From assembly GCA_002973635.1 (NCBI GenBank), contig CP027224.1, forward strand, positions 1,374,501 to 1,438,500: a stretch of 64,000 nt of DNA, written 5' to 3'. Below, one piece after another: positions 28,370 to 37,695 of the stretch. Below the pieces are notes generated by a model. The model did not search any database. It saw only the letters and a program-made list of their open reading frames with translations, and was not told the origin of the DNA. Every line of letters begins with the position of its first letter. Position 1 is the stretch's first letter. Source of the stretch: Lysinibacillus sp. B2A1 (GTDB taxonomy: Bacteria; Bacillota; Bacilli; Bacillales_A; Planococcaceae). Made by a program: the position numbers and the translations under genes.

Positions 28370-29641
28370 ATGTTTAAAACAATACCTTTTGCAAAAGGTG
28401 TCAACTTGCATATCCGACAAACAACCCAATTTAAAACCGTAAATTTTTCAATTAAATGGAGAAGAGCATTAACAGCTCAAAATGCATCTGAACGTACTGT
28501 GTTAACAAATGTTTTGCAACATAGTAACGCCAAATATACAACGACTGCTGCATTCCGAAGCTTTTTGGATGATTTATATGGCACAGTTTTGTATTTTGAC
28601 ACTTCTAAACGTGGTAACGAACATACAGTACTAATGAATATAGAGACTGTTAATGATCACTATTTAGCCAATACAAGTGTTTTAAATGAAGTGCTTGGTA
28701 TTATACACACTGCAATATTTGAACCTAATTTAGAAAACGGCTTCTTTAAAGAATCCATTGTAGAACGTGAGAAGAAAATGGTCATCCAACGTATTGAATC
28801 CATCTTCGACGATAAATCTCGTTTTGCTCAGGTTCGCCTTCAACAAATTTTACGTCCAAATGAACCAGCCTCTATTTCTGCTAACGGCACTGTCGAGGAC
28901 ATTCAAAAAATTACTCCTACTTCATTACTTGAAGCATATCAATCCATGCTTGCGAATGATAAAATAGACATTTATGTCGCAGGGGATATCAATGAAAACG
29001 AGATTGTAGAGAAGCTGAAAAAAGCGCTACCATTTAACGATCGTACGCCAGAAGAAATTCCTGTGGTGCTACCACAGCAACATCCACAAAATGATTATGT
29101 TCGCGAACAACAAGAAATGAAGCAAGGAAAAATGCATATTGGCTTTAGTACACCTGTAAGATTTGGTGATGCAGATTTCGCAAAAATGCAAATCTTTAAC
29201 GGTGTCTTTGGCGGTTATCCACATGCTAAATTATTCATGAATGTCCGTGAAAAGGAAAGTCTCGCTTATTACGCATCTAGTTCATATGCATCACATTATG
29301 GCTTAGTGTTTGTTGTGTCTGGTATTGAACCAAAGAATGAAGAAAAAGCGCTATCACTCATTAAAGAACAGCTTACTGTGATGCAAGCTGGCGAAATTAC
29401 AGATTTAGAATTAGAGCAAACAAAATCTATGCTAACTAACCAATTAAAAGAATCATTGGATTCTGCCCGAGGACAAATAGAAATTTTTGACCAATATAAA
29501 GATTTACCCGAGGAGTTCTCTGTTGAAACCTGGGCAAATAAGTGGAAAGCTGTGACGAAAGAAGATGTTGTTAATATGGCAAAGCAAGTGCAGCTAGAAG
29601 CGGTCTATTTCTTATGTGGGAAGGAGCAAGCCGCACAATGA
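28370..29641 (+). CDS. ymfF: M16-family peptidase-like protein YmfF (non-catalytic partner)
   Basis: A 423-residue M16-type protein whose zinc motif is not present: where HxxEH is expected the sequence is VLQHSNAKYTTTAAF. The C-terminal M16 half (REKESLAYYASSSYASHYG) is recognisable. It is probably the inactive member of a heterodimer with the catalytic YmfH encoded next, a common arrangement in this family. Its stop overlaps the ymfH start (ATGA). Function unknown; relatives process small exported peptides. Confidence 0.9.
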   Translation: MFKTIPFAKGVNLHIRQTTQFKTVNFSIKWRRALTAQNASERTVLTNVLQHSNAKYTTTAAFRSFLDDLYGTVLYFDTSKRGNEHTVLMNIETVNDHYLANTSVLNEVLGIIHTAIFEPNLENGFFKESIVEREKKMVIQRIESIFDDKSRFAQVRLQQILRPNEPASISANGTVEDIQKITPTSLLEAYQSMLANDKIDIYVAGDINENEIVEKLKKALPFNDRTPEEIPVVLPQQHPQNDYVREQQEMKQGKMHIGFSTPVRFGDADFAKMQIFNGVFGGYPHAKLFMNVREKESLAYYASSSYASHYGLVFVVSGIEPKNEEKALSLIKEQLTVMQAGEITDLELEQTKSMLTNQLKESLDSARGQIEIFDQYKDLPEEFSVETWANKWKAVTKEDVVNMAKQVQLEAVYFLCGKEQAAQ

Positions 29642-30939
29642 AAACAATTGAATTCAAGCAATTAGATGAAACTCTTTACTATGAAAAACTTGAAAACGGC
29701 TTAGATGTTTATATTTTACCAAAAAAAGGATTTTCTAAAACCTTTGCCACATTCACAACTAAGTATGGCTCTGTTGATCGTACATTTGTGCCAATCGGGG
29801 AAACAGAAAGCATTACAGTACCTGATGGCATTGCCCACTTTTTAGAGCATAAAATGTTTGAAAAGGAAGATGGAGATGTCTTCCAAAAATTCAGTGAATT
29901 TGGTGCTTCTGCCAATGCTTTTACGTCATTTACACGTACTGCTTATTTATTTTCATCTACAGACAATATTTATAAAAGTACCGAAACGTTACTAAATTTT
30001 GTGCAAGAGCCTTATTTTACTGAAGCAACGGTCAATAAAGAAAAGGGTATTATTGGACAGGAGATTACCATGTATGATGATCAACCAGATTGGCGTCTGT
30101 ACTTTGGTACGATTGAAAATATGTATCATACACACCCAGTAAAAATTGATATTGCTGGTACAATCGCGTCAATTGACGGTATTACGGCTGATCATTTATA
30201 TACGTGCTACAATACTTTCTATCATCCAGCTAATATGCTTTTATTCGTTATTGGAGCTGTAGATCCGAATGAAATGATGGCATTTATTCGGGAAAATCAA
30301 AATAACAAAGAATTTCCTGAGCCAGCACCTATTCAACGCTTCTTTGATCAAGAGCCAGTTGAAGTGGCAATAAAAGAGCGTACATTGAATATGGATGTAC
30401 AAAAGCCGAAAATGTATATTGGTTTAAAAGCAAAAGATACAAATCTTTCTGGGCGTGACATGTTAAAGCATGAGCTATCTGTTCAAATTGCGCTAGAGCT
30501 TATTTTTGGCCGTACCTCAAGCTTTTATGAACGTGTTTATGATGAAGGTTTGATTGATGAAACCTATGCCTTTGATTTTACGTTAGAAAAAGGCTTTGGC
30601 TTTGCTATGATCGGCTCTGATTCAACTGAACCAATTGCATTAGAGAAAGCTATTAAAGAAGAACTAGCAAAGTATGATGAAGAAGTACAATTTGAGTCAA
30701 CGGATTTAGAACGAGTAAAACGTAAGAAAATTGGATTCTTCTTACGCGCATTGAATTCCATTGAATTTATCGCTAACCAATTTACTCGCTATTCGTTTAA
30801 TGAGATGAATTTATTCGATGTTGTACCTGTATTAGAGGAATTGACGATTGAGGATTTGAAAAAAGCATTTACTTCGGTTCAAGGTGAATCTCAACAAACT
30901 GTTTTTAAAATTTTACCGACAGAGAAGGGCACACAGTGA
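29638..30939 (+). CDS. ymfH: M16-family zinc peptidase YmfH (catalytic partner)
   Basis: A 433-residue M16 peptidase with an intact zinc motif H67-F-L-E70-H71 in GIAHFLEHKMFEK and the downstream glutamate in EKGIIGQEITMY. I set the start at ATG 29638, which overlaps the ymfF stop by four bases and gives the normal N-terminus. With ymfF upstream and the reductase ymfI overlapping downstream (GTGA), it forms a tightly coupled operon. Confidence 0.93.
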   Translation: MKTIEFKQLDETLYYEKLENGLDVYILPKKGFSKTFATFTTKYGSVDRTFVPIGETESITVPDGIAHFLEHKMFEKEDGDVFQKFSEFGASANAFTSFTRTAYLFSSTDNIYKSTETLLNFVQEPYFTEATVNKEKGIIGQEITMYDDQPDWRLYFGTIENMYHTHPVKIDIAGTIASIDGITADHLYTCYNTFYHPANMLLFVIGAVDPNEMMAFIRENQNNKEFPEPAPIQRFFDQEPVEVAIKERTLNMDVQKPKMYIGLKAKDTNLSGRDMLKHELSVQIALELIFGRTSSFYERVYDEGLIDETYAFDFTLEKGFGFAMIGSDSTEPIALEKAIKEELAKYDEEVQFESTDLERVKRKKIGFFLRALNSIEFIANQFTRYSFNEMNLFDVVPVLEELTIEDLKKAFTSVQGESQQTVFKILPTEKGTQ

Positions 30940-31664
30940 AAAAATATGCCCTTGTGTTAGGGGCATCAGGGGAGATTGGTCGTGCTATTTGCCAAAGTCT
31001 AGCCGCAGACGGTTGGTCTATCTATGTCCATTATTCAAATAACGAGAAGGCTGCCCGGGATTTATTTGCTTCCCTTTCAGAAAATTTTCCTGCACAGGAA
31101 TTTATGCTTGTGCAAGGAGACTTTTCCAAAGAAACAGGTGCTGAGGCAGTTGCTTCACAAGTTTTTAATGTGCAGGCAATTGTTTTTTCAAGCGGTCAGG
31201 CGCATTATTCTCTCCTTGAAGATACAACAGTTGATGATATGGATGCTTTATGGCGTGTCCATGTGCAAAATCCTATGCGTTTGACAGCATTACTTTCATC
31301 CAAGCTCCGAGCTCATGATGTTAGCTATGTGCTTTTTATCGGCTCAATTTGGGGTGAAGCAGGCTCAGCTGGTGAAGCACTATATGCTACGGTAAAGGGT
31401 GCTCAGCACGCTTTTGTGAAGTCCTATGCCAAGGAAGCCGCATTGTCACGAATTCGTGTGAATGCAATTGCACCTGGATTTATTAATACTTCGATGAATA
31501 GTCATTTAAGTAAAGAGGAGCTTAATTACATTTTAGAAGACATTCCGTTAGGTATTATTGGAGAAACAACAGATGTGGCTGAGATGGTACGTTTCTATCT
31601 TTCAGGAAAAGCAGATTATGTAACAGGACAAATAATTCGTTTAAATGGTGGTTGGTACATATAA
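30936..31664 (+). CDS. ymfI: Short-chain dehydrogenase/reductase YmfI
   Basis: A 242-residue SDR. The NAD(P)-binding motif GASGEIGRA lies at residues 9-17; the catalytic residues are S137, Y150 and K154 (YATVK). FabG-like in length and motifs. The GTG start overlaps the ymfH stop. The physiological substrate is unknown; the fixed ymfF-H-I order suggests a shared pathway with the peptidases. Confidence 0.92.
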   Translation: MKKYALVLGASGEIGRAICQSLAADGWSIYVHYSNNEKAARDLFASLSENFPAQEFMLVQGDFSKETGAEAVASQVFNVQAIVFSSGQAHYSLLEDTTVDDMDALWRVHVQNPMRLTALLSSKLRAHDVSYVLFIGSIWGEAGSAGEALYATVKGAQHAFVKSYAKEAALSRIRVNAIAPGFINTSMNSHLSKEELNYILEDIPLGIIGETTDVAEMVRFYLSGKADYVTGQIIRLNGGWYI

Positions 31665-31708
31665 TATTCTTTTTTGCACATACTACATGTGTAAAGGAGG
31701 AGGAACAT

Positions 31709-31966
31709 ATGACCATTTTAGAAAACTGGCAAAAATGGACATCGTTTTTAGGTCAAAATGTAATGCAAGCAGAATCAAATGGGATGCCAAAGAAAATGAT
31801 TCAGCAAGCTGCTGTTCAAATTGGTGAATATTTAGCGGCAAATGTCGACCCTAAAAACGAACAAGAGCGAGTGCTGTCGGATTTATGGGGCGTTGCCTCT
31901 GAAGATGAAAAAGAAGCACTGGCGAATTGTGTCATTAAGCTTGTTCAAAATAAGCATGTGCAGTAA
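31709..31966 (+). CDS. ymfJ: DUF3243 protein YmfJ
   Basis: An 85-residue helical protein (MTILENWQKWTSFLGQNV) of the DUF3243 family, conserved at this place in Bacillus. The ATG at 31709 has an AAAGGAGGAGG site; the open frame extends 19 codons upstream. A terminator ends it. Function unknown. Confidence 0.9.
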   Translation: MTILENWQKWTSFLGQNVMQAESNGMPKKMIQQAAVQIGEYLAANVDPKNEQERVLSDLWGVASEDEKEALANCVIKLVQNKHVQ

Positions 31967-31996
31967 AAAAAAGAGGAGAGCTTTCTCCTCTTTTTT
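31967..31996 (+). terminator. Intrinsic terminator of ymfJ
   Basis: AAAAAAGAGGAGA pairs with TCTCCTCTTTTTT around GCTT. Confidence 0.83.
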
Positions 31997-32186
31997 CTAT
32001 ATCAAAAACATTCTTTCTATCGAAAAGGGAACGTATGTAAGCCTATTTAATGGGCTGATAAAAAAAATAGTAAGTTTTTAAAAATAACGAGGTATTTCCA
32101 TGTATTCTAACTTTCCATTACATAAAAAATCAGCTATGATGGAACTTATAAAGGATTTTTTACGTTAACTAATAGGAAGGGAACGA

Positions 32187-32981
32187 ATGTGTTTGAGCGA
32201 TTGGTACTTTGAATATGAAATTCAGGTGAATCGCCCTGGATTATTAGGAGATATTGCTTCACTTTTAGGGATGCTTCGTGTCAATATTATTTCAATTAAT
32301 GGTGTCGATGAGGATCGACGGGGAATGTTAGTGCATACAGACAATGATGAGGCAATTGAGCGTTTTCGTACAATTGTTTCGACAATGGAACATATTAACG
32401 TAACCAAATTTCGACAACCTAAACTCCGTGATCGTTTAGCCATTAGGCATGGTCATTATATTCCTCGAGATGCAGATGAAAAAAATACTTTCCGTTTTGT
32501 ACGAGATGAACTTGGTATTTTAGTTGACTTTATGGCTGAACTTTTTAAAAAAGAGGGGCATAAGCTCATTGGAATACGCGGTATGCCTCGTGTTGGAAAA
32601 ACTGAATCGATTGTTGCGGCAAGTGTATGTGCTAATAAAAAGTGGATTTTTTTGTCGTCTACAATGATAAAGCAAACTGTCCGAAATAAACTCGCTGGTG
32701 ATGAATTCAGTGACAATAATATTTTCATATTAGATGGCATTGTGACACGTCGCTCTTCTGATGAACGACATTTACAACTAGTGCGTGAAATGATGAATAT
32801 GCCTTCCATCAAGGTGGTAGAGCATCCAGATATGTTTGTACAGCACTCAGAATATAGGATAGAGGATTTTGATTATATCATTGAACTACGTCATCACCCA
32901 GATGAAGAAATCACTTATGAAATAATGGAAAAAAATCATATGATGTCCGAATCCGATTCATTCGGAGGATTTAATTTTTAA
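32187..32981 (+). CDS. ymfK: DUF3388 protein YmfK, ACT-like plus P-loop
   Basis: A 264-residue protein of the YmfK/DUF3388 family. The first 75 residues look like an ACT-type regulatory domain (EIQVNRPGLLGDIASLLGML). A P-loop-like GMPRVGKTE follows at 132-140, suggesting nucleotide binding. The gene precedes the rodZ-like ymfM, as in B. subtilis. The biochemical role is not known. Start ATG 32187 follows AGGAAGGG. Confidence 0.88.
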   Translation: MCLSDWYFEYEIQVNRPGLLGDIASLLGMLRVNIISINGVDEDRRGMLVHTDNDEAIERFRTIVSTMEHINVTKFRQPKLRDRLAIRHGHYIPRDADEKNTFRFVRDELGILVDFMAELFKKEGHKLIGIRGMPRVGKTESIVAASVCANKKWIFLSSTMIKQTVRNKLAGDEFSDNNIFILDGIVTRRSSDERHLQLVREMMNMPSIKVVEHPDMFVQHSEYRIEDFDYIIELRHHPDEEITYEIMEKNHMMSESDSFGGFNF

Positions 32982-33006
32982 TTTGATATTAAAGTAGGTG
33001 TTATGA

Positions 33007-33924
33007 GTGGCAGAATTAGGGACTCGACTGAAAGAGGCGAGACTGTCTAAAGGCTACAGTTTAGACGATTTACAAGAAATAACGAAAATTCAAAAGCGTT
33101 ATTTAGTAGGAATTGAAGAGGGCAATTATTCGATTATGCCTGGTTCGTTTTATGTACGAGCCTTTATTAAACAATATGCAGATGCTGTTGGGTTAAACGC
33201 AGAAGAACTTTTAGAAACCTATAAAAGTGAGCTACCAAGTACACCGAACGATCAGGTCAGCCAGTCCATAACGAATAGCCCAAGTAGAAGAAAAGTTTCA
33301 AAGGGCCCTTCCAATAAAATGATGGAGGCAATGCCGAAAATAATTGTTGGTCTATTTATCATTGTCATCATCGTTGTAATCTGGGTTTTAGTGCAATCTA
33401 AAAATAGTGCAGGAACAAATGATCAGAACGAAACCCCTTCAGAAATAGAATATGATTCAAAAGTAAAACCAATTGATAGTGAAAAAGAAAAAGCAGATGC
33501 TGAGAAAAAGGCTGAAAACGACAAGAAAGATTCAGCAGATTCTACGGATTCAACAAAAGAAGAAACATCTGATGAAAATCAAGCTGAAGATGTTAAACAA
33601 TCGATTTCAGCGGGTACTATAGAAGCAGATGGAGCTACAACTTCTTATACGTTAACAGGTACAGACACACTTAAAATACGTATTGAAGTTTCAGGTCCTA
33701 CATTCGTCGGTATTCGTAACCAACAGCAGCAAGAATTATTAGCAGATACACGCGTTTATAATGCAGGAGAAGTTGTGGAATTTGATGCAGCATCTGAAAA
33801 CTATGTTCGTATTCGCTTAGGTAATTCACAACAAGCTAAGATATATATTAATGACGAGCTTTTAACGTATGCACAGCAAATTGTCACGCAAAACATCGTC
33901 ATCAATTTCAATAAAGAACAGTAG
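33007..33924 (+). CDS. rodZ: RodZ-like cytoskeletal/cell-shape protein (YmfM)
   Basis: A 305-residue bitopic protein. The N-terminal Cro-like HTH_25 domain (LKEARLSKGYSLDDLQEITK, residues 8-27) faces the cytoplasm and would contact MreB. A single membrane span lies at about 110-130. A Lys/Glu/Asp/Ser-rich linker follows, then a C-terminal DUF4115 domain (about 215-300). The start is GTG 33007. It precedes pgsA, as in B. subtilis. Confidence 0.9.
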   Translation: MAELGTRLKEARLSKGYSLDDLQEITKIQKRYLVGIEEGNYSIMPGSFYVRAFIKQYADAVGLNAEELLETYKSELPSTPNDQVSQSITNSPSRRKVSKGPSNKMMEAMPKIIVGLFIIVIIVVIWVLVQSKNSAGTNDQNETPSEIEYDSKVKPIDSEKEKADAEKKAENDKKDSADSTDSTKEETSDENQAEDVKQSISAGTIEADGATTSYTLTGTDTLKIRIEVSGPTFVGIRNQQQQELLADTRVYNAGEVVEFDAASENYVRIRLGNSQQAKIYINDELLTYAQQIVTQNIVINFNKEQ

Positions 33925-33950
33925 TCATCTAATGATGACTACTTTCTTTC
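33921..33950 (+). terminator. Weak hairpin between rodZ and pgsA
   Basis: A 9-bp stem GTAGTCATC / GATGACTAC with loop TAAT overlaps the rodZ stop and is followed by TTTCTTTC. It may attenuate transcription into pgsA. Confidence 0.4.
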
Positions 33951-33971
33951 ATCATGAAAGGTGTTAGAAAA

Positions 33972-34550
33972 ATGAACATTCCAAATAAAATTACCATCTC
34001 TAGAATCTTACTTATTCCTTTTTTTGTTATTGTAATGATGTTTGATTTTGGCTGGGGAACAATGTCACTATTCGGTGCAAAGATGCCTGTTCATCACTTT
34101 ATAGGTGCCCTTATCTTTATCTTTGCTTCAACAACTGATTGGGTGGATGGTTATTATGCACGTAAGTATAATCTTGTGACGACATTTGGGAAATTTTTAG
34201 ACCCGCTGGCTGATAAATTGCTTGTTTCAGCGGCTTTTATTTTAATGGTAGAGCTTGATATGGCACCTGCTTGGATCATTATTGTCATCATCAGCCGTGA
34301 ATTTGCTGTTACAGGTTTACGTTTAATATTGGCAGGTGGAGGAGAAGTCGTAGCGGCAAATCAGCTTGGCAAGATTAAAACGTGGGCACAAATTGTTGCC
34401 ATCGCGGCAGCACTTTTACACAACACAATTTTTACGCTTATTGGTATTCCATTCGATATAATAATGTTATATATTGCATTGTTCTTCACATTATGGTCTG
34501 GATGGGATTATTTCTATCTAAATCGACGTGTTTTACTTGAGTCTAAATAA
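33972..34550 (+). CDS. pgsA: CDP-diacylglycerol--glycerol-3-phosphate 3-phosphatidyltransferase
   Basis: PgsA makes phosphatidylglycerol phosphate, the committed step to phosphatidylglycerol. The 192-residue membrane protein has the CDP-alcohol phosphotransferase signature DGxxAR-x8-G-x3-D-x3-D, here beginning DGYYARKYN and ending GKFLDPLADK. The ATG at 33972 has a GAAAGGTG site. cinA and recA follow, the usual Bacillus order. Confidence 0.96.
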   Translation: MNIPNKITISRILLIPFFVIVMMFDFGWGTMSLFGAKMPVHHFIGALIFIFASTTDWVDGYYARKYNLVTTFGKFLDPLADKLLVSAAFILMVELDMAPAWIIIVIISREFAVTGLRLILAGGGEVVAANQLGKIKTWAQIVAIAAALLHNTIFTLIGIPFDIIMLYIALFFTLWSGWDYFYLNRRVLLESK

Positions 34551-34567
34551 GAAAGGTCTTGTGGATC

Positions 34568-35827
34568 ATGAATGCTGAAATTCTTGCTGTTGGCTCAGAA
34601 TTATTGCTTGGTCAAATAACGAACACAAATGCTAAATTTATTTCTAATCAATTGTCAGAGCTGGGGATAAATGTGTATTATCATACAGTTGTTGGAGATA
34701 ATGCCAAACGTTTAGATGAGGCTATAACGGTTGCGGAGACTCGTGCAGATTTAATCATCTTTTCTGGTGGGCTTGGACCTACAAAGGATGATTTAACAAA
34801 GGAAACAATTGCACGTCATCTGGATGTTTCACTTGAGTTTGATGATGTCGCATTGACTTATATTGAGCAATTTTTTGCTAAAAGAGGTCGTCCAATGACT
34901 GAAAATAATCGTAAACAGGCATTAGTGTTAGCTGGTAGTGAAGTGCTGGCAAACCATCATGGAATGGCACCAGGCATGATACTAACAAAAGGTGGACGAA
35001 CATATATCTTGCTGCCTGGGCCTCCGAAAGAGCTTGAGCCGATGTTTCAATTTGAGGCAAAGCCAAAGCTTGGTGCGTTGTTAAACGCTGGAGGAGTTAT
35101 TGTCTCTCACATTATGCGCTTTTATGGTATCGGGGAGGCAGAGCTTGAGGTTCGTGTTCAAGATATTCTTGATACACAAACAAACCCTACTGTTGCACCT
35201 CTTGCTTCAGATGGCGAAGTAACGTTGCGTGTAACTGCTAAAGCGGAAACCATGGAGGAAGCTCAGCAGCTTATTGCAACAAAGGTAGCTGAAATTCAAG
35301 CGCTTGTCGGCGACCATCAATATGGTATAGATGATGATTCTCTTGCCTCTAAGACAGTAGAAATGTTACTTGATAATCAGTTAACTATCTCTGCTGCAGA
35401 AAGTTTAACTGCGGGGTTATTTCAGTCAGAGTTAGCAGAAATTCCAGGAGTAGGGGATGCGCTTGTTGGAGGCGTTGTAACGTATACAGAAGAGGCAAAA
35501 ATAAGACAGCTCGGCATTCCTAAACAATTACTAGATTCACATGGCATTGTCAGCAGTGAATGCGCCGCGGCTATGGCTAGCACCGTAAAGCAAAAATTCG
35601 GTACAAATATTGGTATAGGATTAACGGGGGCAGCTGGACCAACAGCACACGATCACCAACCAGTTGGAACTGTTTGGATTGGTATCGCCATTGACGATGA
35701 GGAACCAATCACATATTTACTTCAATTATCGGGTATGCGTAATACAAATCGACTTCGAGCCGTAAAGTTTACCTGTCATTATTTAATGCAGCTTTTGGAA
35801 GAAAGAGGATATACTAAACGCTATTAA
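34568..35827 (+). CDS. cinA: CinA-like competence/damage-inducible protein
   Basis: A 419-residue protein with an N-terminal MoCF-type domain (AEILAVGSELLLGQ, FSGGLGPTKDDLT) and a C-terminal NMN-amidase-like CinA domain (ISAAESLTAGLFQS, GLTGAAGP). In other species it combines nucleotide-sugar pyrophosphatase and NMN deamidase activities. I chose the ATG at 34568; a TTG at 34559 is too close to the GAAAGG site. A terminator separates it from recA. Confidence 0.94.
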   Translation: MNAEILAVGSELLLGQITNTNAKFISNQLSELGINVYYHTVVGDNAKRLDEAITVAETRADLIIFSGGLGPTKDDLTKETIARHLDVSLEFDDVALTYIEQFFAKRGRPMTENNRKQALVLAGSEVLANHHGMAPGMILTKGGRTYILLPGPPKELEPMFQFEAKPKLGALLNAGGVIVSHIMRFYGIGEAELEVRVQDILDTQTNPTVAPLASDGEVTLRVTAKAETMEEAQQLIATKVAEIQALVGDHQYGIDDDSLASKTVEMLLDNQLTISAAESLTAGLFQSELAEIPGVGDALVGGVVTYTEEAKIRQLGIPKQLLDSHGIVSSECAAAMASTVKQKFGTNIGIGLTGAAGPTAHDHQPVGTVWIGIAIDDEEPITYLLQLSGMRNTNRLRAVKFTCHYLMQLLEERGYTKRY

Positions 35828-35843
35828 ATAGAGAAAAAATAGG

Positions 35844-35880
35844 AATTTGGGTAGAGGAAAATTACCCAAATTTTTATTTT
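35844..35880 (+). terminator. Intrinsic terminator of cinA
   Basis: A perfect 10-bp stem AATTTGGGTA / TACCCAAATT followed by a T run. Confidence 0.8.
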
Positions 35881-35890
35881 GAAGAAAAAA

Positions 35891-35904
35891 CGAATGAACG
35901 TTCG
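35891..35904 (+). promoter_or_regulatory. LexA (SOS) box of recA
   Basis: CGAATGAACGTTCG matches the Bacillus box CGAAC-N4-GTTCG with one mismatch. It lies 8 bp upstream of the recA -35. Confidence 0.85.
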
Positions 35905-35912
35905 CTTTTTTC

Positions 35913-35941
35913 TTGCGTGTTCTCTCAAAAACAAGTATAGT
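35913..35941 (+). promoter_or_regulatory. Sigma-A promoter of recA
   Basis: TTGCGT (35913-35918), 17 bp, TATAGT (35936-35941), 45 bp before the ATG. Confidence 0.7.
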
Positions 35942-35986
35942 AGAGATAGAGAAAAACAGTGAACAGTTTTCGAAGGAGGAAAATAA

Positions 35987-37048
35987 ATGAGTGATCGTAA
36001 AGCAGCCTTAGAGCAGGCTTTAAAACAAATTGAAAAGAACTTTGGTAAAGGTTCTATTATGAAACTTGGCGAAAAAACAGATTTAGAAATTGCTACATCA
36101 TCAAGCGGTTCGCTAGCACTTGATGCTGCACTAGGTGTTGGCGGTTATCCACGTGGGAGAATTATTGAAGTTTATGGTCCTGAATCATCAGGTAAAACAA
36201 CGGTTGCTCTACATGCGATTGCAGAGGTGCAAGCAGCTGGAGGACAAGCAGCATTTATTGATGCTGAGCATGCATTAGATCCAATTTATGCACAAAAATT
36301 AGGTGTTAATATTGATGAATTACTATTATCTCAGCCAGACACAGGTGAGCAAGCACTTGAAATTGCTGAAGCATTAGTTCGTAGTGGTGCAATTGATATA
36401 ATCGTTATTGACTCGGTAGCAGCATTAGTGCCAAAAGCTGAAATTGAGGGAGATATGGGTGATTCTCATGTTGGTTTACAGGCACGTTTAATGTCTCAGG
36501 CATTACGTAAACTTTCAGGTGCTATTAATAAATCGAAAACGATTGCTATTTTCATTAACCAAATACGTGAAAAAATTGGTGTGATGTTCGGAAATCCAGA
36601 AACAACACCAGGCGGACGTGCTCTTAAATTCTATAGCTCTGTTCGTTTAGAGGTTCGCCGCGCAGAAGCCATTAAACAAGGTAATGATATTATGGGGAAT
36701 CGCACAAAAGTGAAGATTGTGAAAAACAAAGTTGCACCACCTTTCCGTACGGCAGAGGTAGATATTATGTATGGAGAAGGGATTTCAAAAGAAGGAGAAA
36801 CAGTTGATTTAGGTGTTGAATTGGACATCGTTCAAAAAAGCGGCTCTTGGTATGCTTATGGGGATGAGCGTTTAGGACAAGGACGCGAAAACGCAAAACA
36901 ATATTTAAAAGAAAATCCTGCCGTTATGGAGGAAATCGCTAATAAGATCCGTTCCTCTTATGGTATCGCTGCTACTTCCTACACAATCGCTGCTCATGAT
37001 GAGGAAGAAGTGGATGAAGAATTAATGCTTCTTCTTGAAGATGAATAA
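35987..37048 (+). CDS. recA: Recombinase RecA
   Basis: RecA (353 residues) polymerises on single-stranded DNA, drives strand exchange and activates LexA self-cleavage. Walker A GPESSGKT is at residues 64-71 and Walker B is [10 protein letters not shown]. Loop 2 ([20 protein letters not shown]) is intact. No intron or intein interrupts it. It is expressed from an SOS-controlled promoter and ends in a strong terminator. Confidence 0.99.
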   Translation: MSDRKAALEQALKQIEKNFGKGSIMKLGEKTDLEIATSSSGSLALDAALGVGGYPRGRIIEVYGPESSGKTTVALHAIAEVQAAGGQAAFIDAEHALDPIYAQKLGVNIDELLLSQPDTGEQALEIAEALVRSGAIDIIVIDSVAALVPKAEIEGDMGDSHVGLQARLMSQALRKLSGAINKSKTIAIFINQIREKIGVMFGNPETTPGGRALKFYSSVRLEVRRAEAIKQGNDIMGNRTKVKIVKNKVAPPFRTAEVDIMYGEGISKEGETVDLGVELDIVQKSGSWYAYGDERLGQGRENAKQYLKENPAVMEEIANKIRSSYGIAATSYTIAAHDEEEVDEELMLLLEDE

Positions 37049-37054
37049 TTTAAA

Positions 37055-37099
37055 TGCATTGTTCCTGCTCTAATTTGAGAGGGAACAATGTATTTTTTT
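37055..37099 (+). terminator. Intrinsic terminator of recA
   Basis: TGCATTGTTCC pairs with GGAACAATGTA, then seven T. Confidence 0.86.
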
Positions 37100-37313
37100 G
37101 TCTATATTCCATATAAAGGTGGGTATACTCATGTATAAAGCATCCTGTATTGAGTGAGAGTAATTTTAAAAAATTATAACCATAGTACTGATTATTTCTT
37201 ATTAGGTAAAACAGATAAATGTAATTCTAGTGTAAAAGTATTAGGAAGTTTATTCACCTATTGGTTATCAATTACTTTTTTCTGGATAGGGGCGAACAGG
37301 TGCCCGACTATCC

Positions 37314-37342
37314 TTGACAGAGCTTAATGCTAGCTATACAAT
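37314..37342 (+). promoter_or_regulatory. Strong sigma-A promoter of the rny leader
   Basis: Consensus TTGACA (37314-37319), 17 bp, TACAAT (37337-37342). The predicted start near 37349 is ~347 nt upstream of rny. Confidence 0.75.
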
Positions 37343-37399
37343 TAAATATGTATAATTTCTGAATTATGACTTTAAACAGGCAGTACATTTTATCTTCAT

Positions 37400-37645
37400 T
37401 CAGTAAAAAACTCCCACCTCTGAAGGTGATGAGATGAATGTGGATGTGGTTCCTTTTCAGTGAGTGTTTAAACACCTACTGAAATAAAGGAACTCAGTCT
37501 AAGAATGCCACGTCCTGTGGCAACGACTGAGTGACCAACATCATGTTGGCCCAAGCCTTGGACGGATGTCGCAGATTTTGAAAGAAAAGAATTGTGTGTG
37601 CACAATTCAAAATCCGGACACAATTACGCCGAGGCGAAATTGATG
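37400..37645 (+). ncRNA. Highly structured RNA leader upstream of rny
   Basis: Successive hairpins: CACCT-CTGA-AGGTG near 37414; a long stem with outer arms GTTCCTTT (37449) and AAAGGAAC (37493); nested ACTCAGTC/GACTGAGT plus TGCCAC/GTGGCA (37492-37532); CCAACA-TCA-TGTTGG (37535-37549); GATTTT..GAATTGTG with CACAATTC..AAAATC (37574-37614); and CAATT-CGC with GCG-AATTG (37621-37642). It lies between a consensus promoter and the rny start, so it is probably a cis-acting leader; a processed RNA is also possible. It matches no riboswitch class I can recognise. Confidence 0.55.
37602..37644. repeat. Dispersed hairpin repeat, copy 2 (in the rny leader)
   Basis: ACAATTCAAAATCCGGACAC followed by a hairpin with CGCC/GCG core. 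Partner of 22317-22360. Confidence 0.65.
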
Positions 37646-37695
37646 TATGCGCCGACTGAAACTGTATTACCTAAATAGCAAGAGGAGGTGTTCAT

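Noticed and set aside
37400..37645. T-box, glycine or cyclic-dinucleotide riboswitch in the rny leader
   Set aside because: The conserved T-box bulge and tRNA-end motif and the cores of the other classes are not present.
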